Assembly (NCBI RefSeq): GCF_001439665.1
Contig: NZ_LMAK01000067.1
Coordinates: 124,001-188,000 of the forward strand
DNA length: 64,000 bases
Reading direction: 5' to 3'
Source of the DNA: Formosa algae
GTDB taxonomy: Bacteria; Bacteroidota; Bacteroidia; Flavobacteriales; Flavobacteriaceae
A program made the translations under genes and the position numbers. A model generated the notes under the pieces. That model saw nothing but the letters and a program-made list of their open reading frames with translations, searched no databases and was not told the DNA's origin. Positions within the stretch are counted from its first letter, which is position 1. The number at the start of each line of letters is the position of its first letter. Below are positions 36,189 to 46,130 of the stretch, piece by piece.

Positions 36189-36259
36189 TGTTAATGTTGC
36201 TTTAATATATAGGCCAATCTGCACAGTTTATCATGTTTTGTTAACGCTTACTTTAGATA
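36189..36259 (+). promoter_or_regulatory. imperfect direct repeat upstream of the TonB receptor, candidate operator
   Basis: TGTTAATGTTGCTTTAATA (from 36189) and TGTTAACGCTTACTTTAGA (from 36239) share most positions when one gap is allowed. Their starts are 50 nt apart, close to five helical turns, and both precede the -7 element at 36278. A regulator such as the adjacent HTH protein could bind here; this is inference. Confidence 0.35.
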
Positions 36260-36277
36260 GAAAATACGTTCTGTATC

Positions 36278-36285
36278 TACATTTG
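36278..36285 (+). promoter_or_regulatory. -7 element (TACATTTG) of the TonB receptor-phytase operon
   Basis: The element lies 27 nt before the ATG at 36313 and inside the longer frame that starts with TTG at 36238, which supports the later start. No TTG stands at -33, as expected for an activator-dependent promoter. Confidence 0.5.
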
Positions 36286-36312
36286 TATCAAACAAAAATT
36301 AACAAAAAAATC

Positions 36313-39165
36313 ATGAAAAATTGGATTACTTTAATGCTACTCATTGTAACCTCATTTAGTGCATTAGCCCAAACCGGACAAGTTCAAGGTCTCATTACAG
36401 ATGAAAATAAAATCACAATTCCTGGAGCTTCTGTATTAATTGAACAACTTAATAAAGGCGCAGTATCAGATTTCAACGGAAAATTTACACTTGTAAATGT
36501 AGAAGCGGGTACCTATACTTTAGTGATAAAGTATTTAGGATATTCAGAATACAGCCAAGAAATAACGGTGTCGCCTAAACAGACAACTAATTTAAACATT
36601 GTACTTACAGAACAGGCTACAGAGTTAGACGAAGTACAAGTAGTTTCTTTTGGTTTTGGAAGTCAGGCCAGAGCGCTTAACACACAAAAGAACAAACAAA
36701 ACATTACTAATATTGTTTCTACAGATCAGATTGGTAAATTTCCAGATGCCAATATCGGAGATGCTGTAAAACGTATTCCTGGAATTACCATGCAGGTAGA
36801 TCAAGGGGAAGCTCGTAATATTATTGTTCGTGGTTTGGCACCACAATTAAACTCGGTAACATTAAACGGAAGCAGAATTCCATCTGCAGAAGGCGATAAC
36901 AGAAACGTACAAATGGATTTAATTCCATCGGATATGATTCAATCTGTTGAAGTGAATAAAGCAGTAACTCCAGATATGGATGCAGATGCTATTGGAGGTT
37001 CTGTAAACTTAATAACAAGAACATCGCCACAAGGATTCAGATTTTCTGCTACGGGAGGTTCTGGAATTAATTTAATTAATGATAAACGTATATTAAACGG
37101 ATCGTTCTTATTAGGAGATCGTAGTAAGAACAACAAGTTTGGTTGGGTCGTTTCTGCCTCTTATAACGATTCGCAATTCGGTTCTGATGATGTTGAAGCA
37201 GAATGGGACGATGAGTTTGAATATAACACAGGAGAACAAGATAGCGAAGGCGAAGATATCTTACAAGAATTAGAAGTTAATCCATATGCTAATATTTCAG
37301 AAATTAGAGAATATCAAATCCAACGTGTACGTCGTAGTTTTTCTGCCAACTTCGATTATAAACTAAACGATAATAATACCCTTTACTTTAAATCTATTTA
37401 CAACTGGAGAGACGATCGCGAAAACAGATTCCGTTTAGAACAAGAAATTCTTGATGGTGAAGATATTTTTAGCGGAGATTTTAATGTAGATGCAGACGGA
37501 AATTTAACAGCATTCCCTGTTGAAGCTAAACGCCAAACAAAAGGAGGTATAGATAACGACCGTTCTAAAAACACACGTTTAGAAGACCAACGTATGCAAA
37601 ACTATAGCATTGGTGGTGAGCATTTGGTAAACAACTTACAAGTAGACTGGATGGCATCTTACTCTAAAGCATCTGAAGAGCGTTTAAACGAGCGTTATTT
37701 AGAATACGAAAGCGAATATGGCGTAACGTTTAATAACAACACTAACAAGCCAAACTTTACTCCTATTGACACCGACGAATCTGATTTTAGTTTATACGAA
37801 TTCGGAGAATTATCTGAAGAAAATCAATACACAGACGAAACAGACTTTAATGCTTTAGTAAATTTTGAAGTTCCTTTACACCTACTAGACGAAGAAAACG
37901 GTACTTTAAAGTTTGGAGCAAAAACCAGACTAAAATCTAAAACACGTGATAATGATTTTACAGAGTTTAGCCCAGAAAACGACGATTTAGAATTCTTAGG
38001 AAACATTCCTACCAAAGACTACACAAGATCAGATTATAGTGCAGGCTCTCAATACCAATTAGGATATTTTGGCACACCAGAATATTTAGGAAATTTAGAT
38101 CTTTATGATGCCGATTTATTTGAATCTGAAGACAAACCAGACGAATATGCTACTGCAAACTACGATGTTAAAGAAAATGTTTACGCAGCTTATGTAATGA
38201 CTAACCAAAACATAACAGACAAACTGAGTTTTCTATTTGGTTTACGTTTAGAACATACAGATGTAGATGCCACAGGAAATGAGATTGTTTTTGATACAGA
38301 AGGCGATTATTTAGGGACATCTCCAGTAACGAGTAAAAACAATTACACCAACCTGTTACCGGGCTTGCATGTAAAATACGATGTTACAGACAACACTGTA
38401 TTGCGTTTTGCTTGGACCAATACAATTGCTAGACCAAACTATGTAGACATTGTACCATTTAGAGAAATTAATAACGAAGACGAAGAAATTGTATTAGGTA
38501 ATCCAGATTTAGATCCTACAACATCTATGAACTTCGACATCATGGCAGAGCACTATTTTTCATCTGTAGGTTTACTTTCTGGTGGTGTATTTTATAAAGA
38601 TATTCAAGATTTTATTTATACGTATCAGTTTGAAGATACAGATGGTTACGAAGTGTATCAACCGTTTAACGGAGACGAAGCCTCTGTATTTGGGTTTGAA
38701 GCTGCATTCCAACGTCAATTAGATTTTTTACCGGGTTTTCTTAAAAACTTGAACATTTATTTAAATTATACGTATCTTAAATCTGATGCTTCTGGAATTA
38801 GAAATGAAGATGGAGAAGAGCGTAACGATTTAGATTTACCAAATACAGCTCCAAACATGTTTAATGGTTCTTTAGGATACACAAACAAATACTTTAGCTT
38901 ACGTTTATCTGCTAACTATTCTGATGCTTATATTGATGAAATTGGTGGTCGTGCGTTTGAAGATCGTTATTATGACGAGCAGTTCTTCTTAGATTTTAAC
39001 GCCCGTGCAAACCTAACTAAGCAGTTAAGTTTATATGTAGATGTTAACAATATTACCAACCAACCTTTACGTTACTACCAAGGTGTAAGCTCTAGAACCA
39101 TGCAAATGGAATATTACAAAACACGCATTACATTTGGATTGAAATACGATTTATTTAAAAAATAA
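36313..39165 (+). CDS. TonB-dependent receptor (carboxypeptidase-like domain, TonB-Xanth-Caul type)
   Basis: This outer-membrane active transporter has 950 residues from the chosen ATG. A signal peptide (cut near ALAQ-T) is followed by a carboxypeptidase-regulatory-like beta sandwich (about 20-108), a plug domain (IGKFPDANIGDAVKRIPGITMQ ... DAIGGSVNLITR) and a 22-strand barrel ending in LKYDLFKK. The plug matches the subfamily often called TonB-Xanth-Caul. There is no SusD partner. The phytase lipoprotein gene starts 3 nt after its stop, so the likely cargo is phytate, inositol phosphates or a phosphate-containing ligand; this is inferred from context only. Confidence 0.93.
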   Translation: MKNWITLMLLIVTSFSALAQTGQVQGLITDENKITIPGASVLIEQLNKGAVSDFNGKFTLVNVEAGTYTLVIKYLGYSEYSQEITVSPKQTTNLNIVLTEQATELDEVQVVSFGFGSQARALNTQKNKQNITNIVSTDQIGKFPDANIGDAVKRIPGITMQVDQGEARNIIVRGLAPQLNSVTLNGSRIPSAEGDNRNVQMDLIPSDMIQSVEVNKAVTPDMDADAIGGSVNLITRTSPQGFRFSATGGSGINLINDKRILNGSFLLGDRSKNNKFGWVVSASYNDSQFGSDDVEAEWDDEFEYNTGEQDSEGEDILQELEVNPYANISEIREYQIQRVRRSFSANFDYKLNDNNTLYFKSIYNWRDDRENRFRLEQEILDGEDIFSGDFNVDADGNLTAFPVEAKRQTKGGIDNDRSKNTRLEDQRMQNYSIGGEHLVNNLQVDWMASYSKASEERLNERYLEYESEYGVTFNNNTNKPNFTPIDTDESDFSLYEFGELSEENQYTDETDFNALVNFEVPLHLLDEENGTLKFGAKTRLKSKTRDNDFTEFSPENDDLEFLGNIPTKDYTRSDYSAGSQYQLGYFGTPEYLGNLDLYDADLFESEDKPDEYATANYDVKENVYAAYVMTNQNITDKLSFLFGLRLEHTDVDATGNEIVFDTEGDYLGTSPVTSKNNYTNLLPGLHVKYDVTDNTVLRFAWTNTIARPNYVDIVPFREINNEDEEIVLGNPDLDPTTSMNFDIMAEHYFSSVGLLSGGVFYKDIQDFIYTYQFEDTDGYEVYQPFNGDEASVFGFEAAFQRQLDFLPGFLKNLNIYLNYTYLKSDASGIRNEDGEERNDLDLPNTAPNMFNGSLGYTNKYFSLRLSANYSDAYIDEIGGRAFEDRYYDEQFFLDFNARANLTKQLSLYVDVNNITNQPLRYYQGVSSRTMQMEYYKTRITFGLKYDLFKK

Positions 39166-39168
39166 GAT

Positions 39169-40182
39169 ATGAAAAAATATATATTTGGCTGTTTACTAGC
39201 AGCATCTTTAACAGGTTGTAAAAACAATTTACCTGAAATTAAACCAACATTAGTCACTGAAAAAACACCTCACGACACAGACGATCCTGCCATTTGGATT
39301 AATAAAGCTAACCCAGAGCAAAGTATTGTTTTCGGAACAGATAAAGACGAAGTTAATGGTGGTGTATATGCATTCGATTTAGACGGAAAAATAATTAAAG
39401 AAAAAAGCATTACAGGATTAAGCTATCCTAACAATGTAGATGTTGAATATGAATTCGCTTTAAACGATTCCACTCAAATCGATATCATGATGTTTACCGA
39501 ACGTGAGAAGCATCAAATCCGTTTATTTTCAATTCCAGATATGACACCTTTAGATAACGGCGGTTTCCCTGTTTTTGAAGACGAAACAGATCTTGAATTA
39601 AGACGCCCAATGGGAATTAGTTTATATAAAAACCCAGAAAACAACAAAGTCTACGCTATTGTTGGTCGTAAAAAAGGACCTACAGAAGGCTATTTGTATC
39701 AGTACGAATTAACAGCTAATATGAGTAGCGTTAGTGTAAAACTTGCTAGAAAATTTGGAACATTTAGCGGAAATAAAGAGATTGAAGCTATTGTTGTTGA
39801 TGATGCTTTAGGACATGTATATTATTCTGATGAAGGCATTGGTGTTAGAAAATTCTACGCAGACCCTGCACAAGGTAATGCGCAAATTTCAATATTTGGA
39901 ACAGATCGTTTTAAAGACGATATTGAAGGTATTGCATTAACAACTTACAGTGATGGAGAAGGATTCTTAATTGTATCTAACCAACAAGACCACAGCTTTA
40001 ATATTTTTAAACGTGGCGATAATAGTTTTGTAAAAACCTTAAACCTAGGCACGCTAGAAACAGATGGCTGCGATGTCACTACAGCAGCACTTGGAGCGAA
40101 ATACCCGAATGGTCTATTTGTATCTATGAACGACGAAAAAGATTTCTTTTACCACAGTTTAGATTCTCTTAAATTGAGATAA
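39169..40182 (+). CDS. beta-propeller phytase (3-phytase) lipoprotein
   Basis: This 337-residue phosphatase removes phosphate from inositol hexakisphosphate in a Ca2+-dependent way. A lipobox (LTGC, Cys17) anchors it to a membrane. Family motifs are visible: HDTDDPAIWI near the start, FGTDKDEVNGGVYAFDLDGK, SYPNNVDVEY, NKEIEAIVVDD, YSDEGIGVRKF, DIEGIALTTY and FLIVSNQQDHSFNIF, which correspond to blades of the six-bladed propeller. It follows the TonB receptor by 3 nt. Outer-surface phytase with receptor-mediated uptake is a plausible organic-phosphate acquisition pair. Confidence 0.93.
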   Translation: MKKYIFGCLLAASLTGCKNNLPEIKPTLVTEKTPHDTDDPAIWINKANPEQSIVFGTDKDEVNGGVYAFDLDGKIIKEKSITGLSYPNNVDVEYEFALNDSTQIDIMMFTEREKHQIRLFSIPDMTPLDNGGFPVFEDETDLELRRPMGISLYKNPENNKVYAIVGRKKGPTEGYLYQYELTANMSSVSVKLARKFGTFSGNKEIEAIVVDDALGHVYYSDEGIGVRKFYADPAQGNAQISIFGTDRFKDDIEGIALTTYSDGEGFLIVSNQQDHSFNIFKRGDNSFVKTLNLGTLETDGCDVTTAALGAKYPNGLFVSMNDEKDFFYHSLDSLKLR

Positions 40183-40202
40183 ATTAAATTGTACTATAAT
40201 AT

Positions 40203-40240
40203 AAAAATCCCGTGTTAACATTCATGAACACGGGATTTTT
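40203..40240. terminator. bidirectional terminator after the phytase gene
   Basis: A perfect 14-bp stem (AAAAATCCCGTGTT and its complement) with a 10-nt loop separates the phytase gene from the convergent efflux operon. Confidence 0.9.
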
Positions 40241-40259
40241 TATACGGTATATTCTAAAC

Positions 40260-41585
40260 TTAAAAAGACACATTTAATAACTCTCCACTTAATTGCAGTA
40301 AATACAATTCGGCTATTTTAGCATCATATTTAGCATTGTTTCGACTAAACTCTGCAGTCAACAAGTTTAATTGTGCTTGTCTAAATTCAATAGAAGTCGA
40401 TTGCCCCAATTTAAATTTCTCTTGCGTTCTTTCAAAATTGTTCTGAGACGTAATAATGTTATTTTCTTGAATGTAATAAATCTTCAATTTATTTTGATAA
40501 TCGCCCCAAGCATTATTAAAGTCGCGATCCAAACTAATATACAACGATTCTTTTTCTAACTTTTGGTTATCTAAATTGATTCTTGCGTTTTTAACACTAG
40601 TAATTGTACTTCCGCCATCAAATAAATCCCAACTTAAAGTTAGACCTCCATACAATCCAGTATTCGTAGATTCCGATAAAAATGATGCGGCATTATTATT
40701 GTTTTTATTCCATCCGTAAGATCCGGTTAAGCCTACTGTTGGCAAATACCCCGATTGATTGGCTTTAATAGTAAATTCATTAATAACAATATTTTTATCG
40801 ACTTGTAAAAGCGCAACATTATTGGCTCTCATTTTATCGTGTAAATCTTCTTTATTAATATCTAACATAAACGTAATTAAAGTATCTACTTTAAAATCCA
40901 AGTCCAACTCTGTCCCTAGAACCACATTTAAATCACGTTTTGTATTTAATAAATTTTGTTCAGAATTCATTAAATTAATACTGTCGTTATTAATATCTAC
41001 CTGAGCATTTAAAACATCCAACATAGTCCCTTGCCCATAATCAAACTGATATTGTGCTCTTAAAATACGATCGTTAGAAATCTCTAAAGTTTGTTTTAAA
41101 GCATTTACATTTTCTGTTACCTGAGCTACATTGTAGTACACTGTAAATAATTGTGCAATGGTATTCTCTATCGTTTCACGGGCTTCAAGTTCAGATAAAT
41201 GATATTGTTCTTTTAATTGCTTATAATCGTAATACCGACCTAAGCCATCAAAAAGAGTATAATCCAAATCTATAGACGCACTATAATCCGAGCTTTCTGC
41301 ACCATTTAGCTTAGTTACACTTCCATCAGAAAAGACAGCTTCAGTATTATCTAAATTATACCCAGCTCCGGCATCTCCAGATACGGTTGGTAAATAACCC
41401 GAATTTAAAATGCTTTTATTGTTTTCAGCAATTTCTTTATTGTTGTTGGCTATTTTAATACCGTAATTATTGCCTAAAGCAATCGTAGTAGCCTCGTTTA
41501 AGCTTAATACTTTTTGTGCGGTAACTGATGTAAAAACAAGCAACATCAGTAACAGTAATTTATATTTAATGTACATGCTCTTCAT
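40260..41585 (-). CDS. TolC-family outer-membrane efflux protein
   Basis: The 441-residue outer-membrane channel has a signal peptide (cut near VTAQ-K) and the two repeated OEP units typical of TolC, with long coiled helices (for example EQYHLSELEARETIEN, FRQAQLNLLTAEFSRNNA). It forms the exit duct of a tripartite RND pump. It is the last gene of the operon and overlaps the pump gene by 20 nt. A second in-frame ATG three codons later could also be the start. Confidence 0.93.
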   Translation of the reverse strand: MKSMYIKYKLLLLMLLVFTSVTAQKVLSLNEATTIALGNNYGIKIANNNKEIAENNKSILNSGYLPTVSGDAGAGYNLDNTEAVFSDGSVTKLNGAESSDYSASIDLDYTLFDGLGRYYDYKQLKEQYHLSELEARETIENTIAQLFTVYYNVAQVTENVNALKQTLEISNDRILRAQYQFDYGQGTMLDVLNAQVDINNDSINLMNSEQNLLNTKRDLNVVLGTELDLDFKVDTLITFMLDINKEDLHDKMRANNVALLQVDKNIVINEFTIKANQSGYLPTVGLTGSYGWNKNNNNAASFLSESTNTGLYGGLTLSWDLFDGGSTITSVKNARINLDNQKLEKESLYISLDRDFNNAWGDYQNKLKIYYIQENNIITSQNNFERTQEKFKLGQSTSIEFRQAQLNLLTAEFSRNNAKYDAKIAELYLLQLSGELLNVSF

Positions 41586-44500
41586 TTTGTTCTTTAATAG
41601 CGCGTTCTACTTCTTCTTTAGTTACATTTTGACCTGTGACTAACCATTTTGTTTTTTGTTTAATGCTATTACTAAACGATAAAAACAAAGGTAAAACCAA
41701 CAAGGTAAGTATGGTTGCATAGGCGATACCAAACGTAATGGAAATGGCCATAGGTTTTAAAAACTGTGCTTGTCTACTTTTTTCCATTAGTAAAGGCGCC
41801 AATCCTGCCATGGTAGTAATAGTGGTTAAAAAGATAGCTCTAAAACGCGATTTACCAGCTTCTTTTAAAGCATCGTCAAATTTTAACCCTTCCTTTAAAT
41901 TGGTATTAAACTTACCAATAAGCACCAATCCGTCGTTTACCATAATACCAATTAAAGCAATAATACCTAGTAACGATAATACATTTACAGGAAAACCTAG
42001 TAACCAATGTCCCCAAGCAACTGCTGTTAAACTAAACGGAATAAGGAGAATTAAAAGTAAAGGCTGACTTAAGCTTCTAAACGTAAATGCAATGGTGATA
42101 TATATAAGAAGAATAATAACTATTCCAGCACTTCTTAGCGATCTGTTTAATTTTGAAGCCTCGCGATTCTGTCCTTCATAAGACGCAGAAATGGTTGGGT
42201 ATTTAGCTTGTAAATCCGGCATAACCGTTGTTTTAATATCATCTAAAATATCTGTTGCACTGGTATTCGGGTCTTTTAAATCTGCAGACACTTCTATTTC
42301 TCGTCGGCCTTCCAAATGATTTATTGCCACATCGCCACGCACTATAGAATAGTTTGCAATATCTTTTAAAGTGACACGCTCTCCAGTAGGCGTTACAATA
42401 CGCATATCGTCTAAATCGTTTATAGATGCTCTGTTTTCTATATCGTAACGCACCCAAACACGTATCTCGTCTTGCCCACGCTGAAAACGTTGTGCTTGCA
42501 CTCCAAAGAATCCAGCTCTAATCTGGCTCATTACAGAACTTAAATCTAATCCCAATAAATAAGCACTTTCCTTAAGTTCTAATCTAATTTCTTTAATTCC
42601 TGCAGGATCATTATCGGCCACATCTTTTAGTAACGGATTGGTTTCTAAAATAGATTTAAGCTCTAATTTGGCAGCCTTTAATTCTTCTATATTGTTACTT
42701 AATAACGAAACAGCCACCGGACTTCCTCCGAAGTTTCCACCAGAACCAAAAATTAATTTCTCAACACCTATTACAGGACCAACTAATTCGCGTACACGAT
42801 TCGCAACTAATGAAGAATTGATCACATCTGGACGCTCTTCACCTGGCAACATATTTATATTTAAAGTGGCGCTAGAAGCACTATTTATATTTTTAATGGT
42901 ATTTTCAAAAAGCATCTTATCCGAATCGCCAAGATATTTTTCAGTAAACTCTTCGTTTACCAAATATGCTTTTTCTTCAATAATAGCCATAATAGAATCT
43001 GTAACACGAACGTTTGTACCGTTTGGCATTTCTAATTCTATAGAGACACGATCACTCGCGATACTTGGAAAGATAGTCACTCCAATAACACCGCCACCAA
43101 TAGCTCCAAAAGTTAAAATTAATACTCCTAAAAATATACCAAGTGCTAATATTTTAAACTCGAACATAAAGTTAAGTACCGGTACATAAATCTTCTCTCT
43201 TAAAAAGATCATGATGCGATCTCCAAAAGCATTAATTCCTCGCATTTTAGCAAAAAACAAACCTGTTTTAGTTTTAGGACCATTCTTTCTGTCTTTATGT
43301 CTTTGTAACGCTTTAGAGTGCGCTAAATGCGCTGGTAAAATAATAAGAGCTTCTATTAAAGACACAATTAAAGTTAAGATGACTATAACCGAAACTTCAC
43401 TAAAAAATTCTCCAATTCTACTTTCTAAAAACAAGAATGTTGAAAAGGCTAATAAGGTTGTAATAATAGCTGATACAACCGGAGGAATAACTTCTAAGGT
43501 TCCATCGATTGCTGCATTTATAGGATCTTTTCCTTTTTCAAAATGCTGATAAATATTTTCAGCAATAACAATACCATCATCTACCAAAATACCGATCACG
43601 ATAATCATTCCGAAAAGTGAAAACTGATTGATTGTAACATCAAACTGCCCGGCGAAAATTAACATTCCAAGAAAAGATATTGGTAACCCGAATGCAACCC
43701 AAAATGCTAACCTCGTGTTTAAAAACAGAGATAAAAACAATAACACCAACAGCATACCTGCGACGGCGTTTTCTGTTAATAATTGCGTACGTTGTTTTAG
43801 TGTAATAGATAAATCTCTAACCACATCTAACTGAACGTTATTATGCGACTGATTAAATTGAACAATATAGGCATTTACCTTTTCTGCAGAAGACAATAAA
43901 TCTTCAGTATCGGTACTTGTTACACTAACATTTACAGATAATTCTCCGTTAAAATAAGTTGCTTTTGGAGTCTCAGAGAATCGATCTCTTAATACAGCGA
44001 CATCTTTAAGTCGAATGGTTTTCCCATCTGAAAAAGCACGTACAACAACGTTAGAAAGCTCGTCGCTATAATAAGCTCTGTTATTGGCACGAATTAAAAA
44101 CTCTTCAGCATTGGTTTTAATATTTCCACCTGTCACTAAAATATTAGAACCACTTACTGCAGCAGCAACTTCGTTAAACGTAATATTATAAGCTAAAAGA
44201 CTATTTTCATTAACGGCAATTTCAATTTCTTCTTCTGGATATCCCGACACTTCTACTTGTGAAATCCCTTTAATAGCTCTTAAATCGTTTTCTACCTGCC
44301 GACCAATTTGTTTTAATGTTGCCAGTGGAATGTTTTCACCACTAATGGCAAACGAAATGGTTTCTCTAACATTTTCTACTTTAGAAACCACCAAAGGTTC
44401 CATACCTGAAGGAAAACTAGGCACACGATCTACCGCATTTTTAATCTCTAAAAGCATAAAATCGATATTCTCGCCTTTTTCAATTTCAACAGTTATCGTT

Positions 44501-44769
44501 CCACTATCTTCTGTTGATGTGGATGTAACGCGATCTACACCCTGTAAGCCTTTTAAATTATCTTCTATTTGAAGTACAATACCTTCTTCTATTTCCTGAG
44601 GTGAAGCTCCAGGATATGTAATTTGAATGGTAATGATTTTTGATTCTATAATAGGGAAATACGACGATTTTAAAGATAACAGTCCTAATATTCCAAAAAT
44701 GGTAAATCCTAAAATAAATATCGTTACAGCAATATGATGCTTTATAAAATAAGCTATTATTTTTCTCAT
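41566..44769 (-). CDS. RND-family efflux pump permease (AcrB/MdtB-like)
   Basis: This 1067-residue inner-membrane transporter has 12 hydrophobic segments and two large periplasmic loops. The proton-relay Asp pair is seen in ITIVIGILVDDGIVIAEN-like context (GMIIVIGILVDDGIVIAEN, TM4), and the second half repeats it with GIMVNDGLVLIGKFN. These features place it in the HAE/AcrB group of drug exporters rather than the metal-efflux branch. The adjacent membrane-fusion and TolC genes complete the pump. The substrate is unknown. The gene begins 5 nt after the fusion-protein gene. Confidence 0.94.
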   Translation of the reverse strand: MRKIIAYFIKHHIAVTIFILGFTIFGILGLLSLKSSYFPIIESKIITIQITYPGASPQEIEEGIVLQIEDNLKGLQGVDRVTSTSTEDSGTITVEIEKGENIDFMLLEIKNAVDRVPSFPSGMEPLVVSKVENVRETISFAISGENIPLATLKQIGRQVENDLRAIKGISQVEVSGYPEEEIEIAVNENSLLAYNITFNEVAAAVSGSNILVTGGNIKTNAEEFLIRANNRAYYSDELSNVVVRAFSDGKTIRLKDVAVLRDRFSETPKATYFNGELSVNVSVTSTDTEDLLSSAEKVNAYIVQFNQSHNNVQLDVVRDLSITLKQRTQLLTENAVAGMLLVLLFLSLFLNTRLAFWVAFGLPISFLGMLIFAGQFDVTINQFSLFGMIIVIGILVDDGIVIAENIYQHFEKGKDPINAAIDGTLEVIPPVVSAIITTLLAFSTFLFLESRIGEFFSEVSVIVILTLIVSLIEALIILPAHLAHSKALQRHKDRKNGPKTKTGLFFAKMRGINAFGDRIMIFLREKIYVPVLNFMFEFKILALGIFLGVLILTFGAIGGGVIGVTIFPSIASDRVSIELEMPNGTNVRVTDSIMAIIEEKAYLVNEEFTEKYLGDSDKMLFENTIKNINSASSATLNINMLPGEERPDVINSSLVANRVRELVGPVIGVEKLIFGSGGNFGGSPVAVSLLSNNIEELKAAKLELKSILETNPLLKDVADNDPAGIKEIRLELKESAYLLGLDLSSVMSQIRAGFFGVQAQRFQRGQDEIRVWVRYDIENRASINDLDDMRIVTPTGERVTLKDIANYSIVRGDVAINHLEGRREIEVSADLKDPNTSATDILDDIKTTVMPDLQAKYPTISASYEGQNREASKLNRSLRSAGIVIILLIYITIAFTFRSLSQPLLLILLIPFSLTAVAWGHWLLGFPVNVLSLLGIIALIGIMVNDGLVLIGKFNTNLKEGLKFDDALKEAGKSRFRAIFLTTITTMAGLAPLLMEKSRQAQFLKPMAISITFGIAYATILTLLVLPLFLSFSNSIKQKTKWLVTGQNVTKEEVERAIKEQNEEHVH

Positions 44770-44774
44770 ATTGC

Positions 44775-45902
44775 TTAGTTGTTTTTAGACTCTTGTTCTG
44801 TAAACACTTTTACCAACATACCAGCATAACCACCTTGTATAGGACGAGCTACTATAACGCTACCGTCTGGAACGTCTTTTAAAACCACTTTAGTATCACT
44901 AAAATGTATGGGTTTTACAGGAATAACATCTAACACTGAATCTCTAACTACAAAAATCTCTTTAGTGTCAAGCAGTAAATTTCTATCTATTTCTATAGCA
45001 TTTTCTTCGTCTTTAGCATCTACATAAGCTTCTAAATACATTCCTTCCTTTAAATTTTCATCTTGTACATCAATAAAAACTTGAATGGTTTGCGTTGTAG
45101 CATCTACACTTCCATTAACACGAGATACTTTTCCGGTGTACGATTCGGTACCTTCTAAATTCTTTAAAGCGACAGCCTCTCCAACTTGTAATAAACCGGC
45201 AAAAGATTTACTTATAGCCACTTCCATTTCGTAAACCGACGGATCTATAAATTCTCCTAATTTTTGTCCGTTTCTAATTAAAGTACCTTCGTTGACTAAA
45301 GCTTCTGTAAGAATCCCTTTAAATGGTGTTCTAATCACATATTTTGATAAACGCTGTTCTAAATTTTTAACATTATAATAATTAGAAACAATACTTCTAC
45401 CTGTTATAAAATAATTTTCTTTTTCTGAAGACATTTCAGGAAGCTTAGGTGTTGCTTTATTTAAATCGAAACTACGTAAATAGGCTTCCCATTTCGGAAA
45501 CACTTCTGGAAAGTCTAATCTTAAATCGGCCATTATAGCTGCAATAGAATTGTACAAATCACTTTTAGCAGATTGCACCGTAGAATAATATTCGGAATCT
45601 TCTATACGAATTAGGGTCTGACCTTTTTTATAGGTTTGCCCAGCTTTAAATAAGACGTTACCAGGTTTAAAGATCCCTTCCACCTCTGCATATAATTCAA
45701 ATCTTCGTTTTGCTGTTAGATTTCCGTTGGCAGGAATTACAATAGGAATTGTACTATTTTTTACGGTATCTGCAAAAACCACTTTCACCACTTTCGGAGC
45801 TACAGGTTTTACTTTGTTTTTATTATCAATTAGATATTTCGCTAAAAAAAAAGAGGCAACTATTAAAAGTATGCCCAAAACAGTAAGTATAATTTTTCTC
45901 AT
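44775..45902 (-). CDS. RND efflux periplasmic adaptor (membrane fusion protein)
   Basis: This 375-residue HlyD/AcrA-type adaptor has an N-terminal membrane anchor (ILTVLGILLIVASFFLAKYLI, about 4-25), a barrel-sandwich (lipoyl-like) domain split by a short helical hairpin (about 70-200) and a beta-barrel domain (about 210-300). It joins the permease to the TolC channel. It is the first gene of the three-gene pump operon, with a -7 element 28 nt upstream. Confidence 0.93.
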   Translation of the reverse strand: MRKIILTVLGILLIVASFFLAKYLIDNKNKVKPVAPKVVKVVFADTVKNSTIPIVIPANGNLTAKRRFELYAEVEGIFKPGNVLFKAGQTYKKGQTLIRIEDSEYYSTVQSAKSDLYNSIAAIMADLRLDFPEVFPKWEAYLRSFDLNKATPKLPEMSSEKENYFITGRSIVSNYYNVKNLEQRLSKYVIRTPFKGILTEALVNEGTLIRNGQKLGEFIDPSVYEMEVAISKSFAGLLQVGEAVALKNLEGTESYTGKVSRVNGSVDATTQTIQVFIDVQDENLKEGMYLEAYVDAKDEENAIEIDRNLLLDTKEIFVVRDSVLDVIPVKPIHFSDTKVVLKDVPDGSVIVARPIQGGYAGMLVKVFTEQESKNN

Positions 45903-45929
45903 ATGGAGGCTTTAAAAAGTATTTGACTT

Positions 45930-45937
45930 CAAAACTA
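45930..45937 (-). promoter_or_regulatory. -7 element (TAGTTTTG) of the RND efflux operon
   Basis: A minus-strand TAnnTTTG match lies 28 nt before the adaptor start. No TTG stands at -33, so the promoter may need activation. Confidence 0.4.
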
Positions 45938-46130
45938 TCCCTAAGTTTAGTTAAGTTTTGTTAAAAAAAACCTAAAAACCATATAACTTATTAAAATACT
46001 GCACTTTTTGCCTTGTATTATATTTGTGTATTTTTAAAAAGAAGTAAAATACCACAGATCATATTTATTTATAACAGTTTACAATAATGGTTAATAGATC
46101 ACTATAATGTTAGATTGTCATTTTCATTGA

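Noticed and set aside
36238-36312. 25-residue N-terminal extension of the TonB receptor
   Set aside because: It begins with TTG, spans the -7 element and destroys the signal peptide; the ATG at 36313 is correct.
42638-43189. 183-codon plus-strand ORF opposite the RND permease gene
   Set aside because: It lies wholly antisense to a well-conserved pump gene, has no family motifs and a Ser/Ile-rich composition typical of antisense frames.
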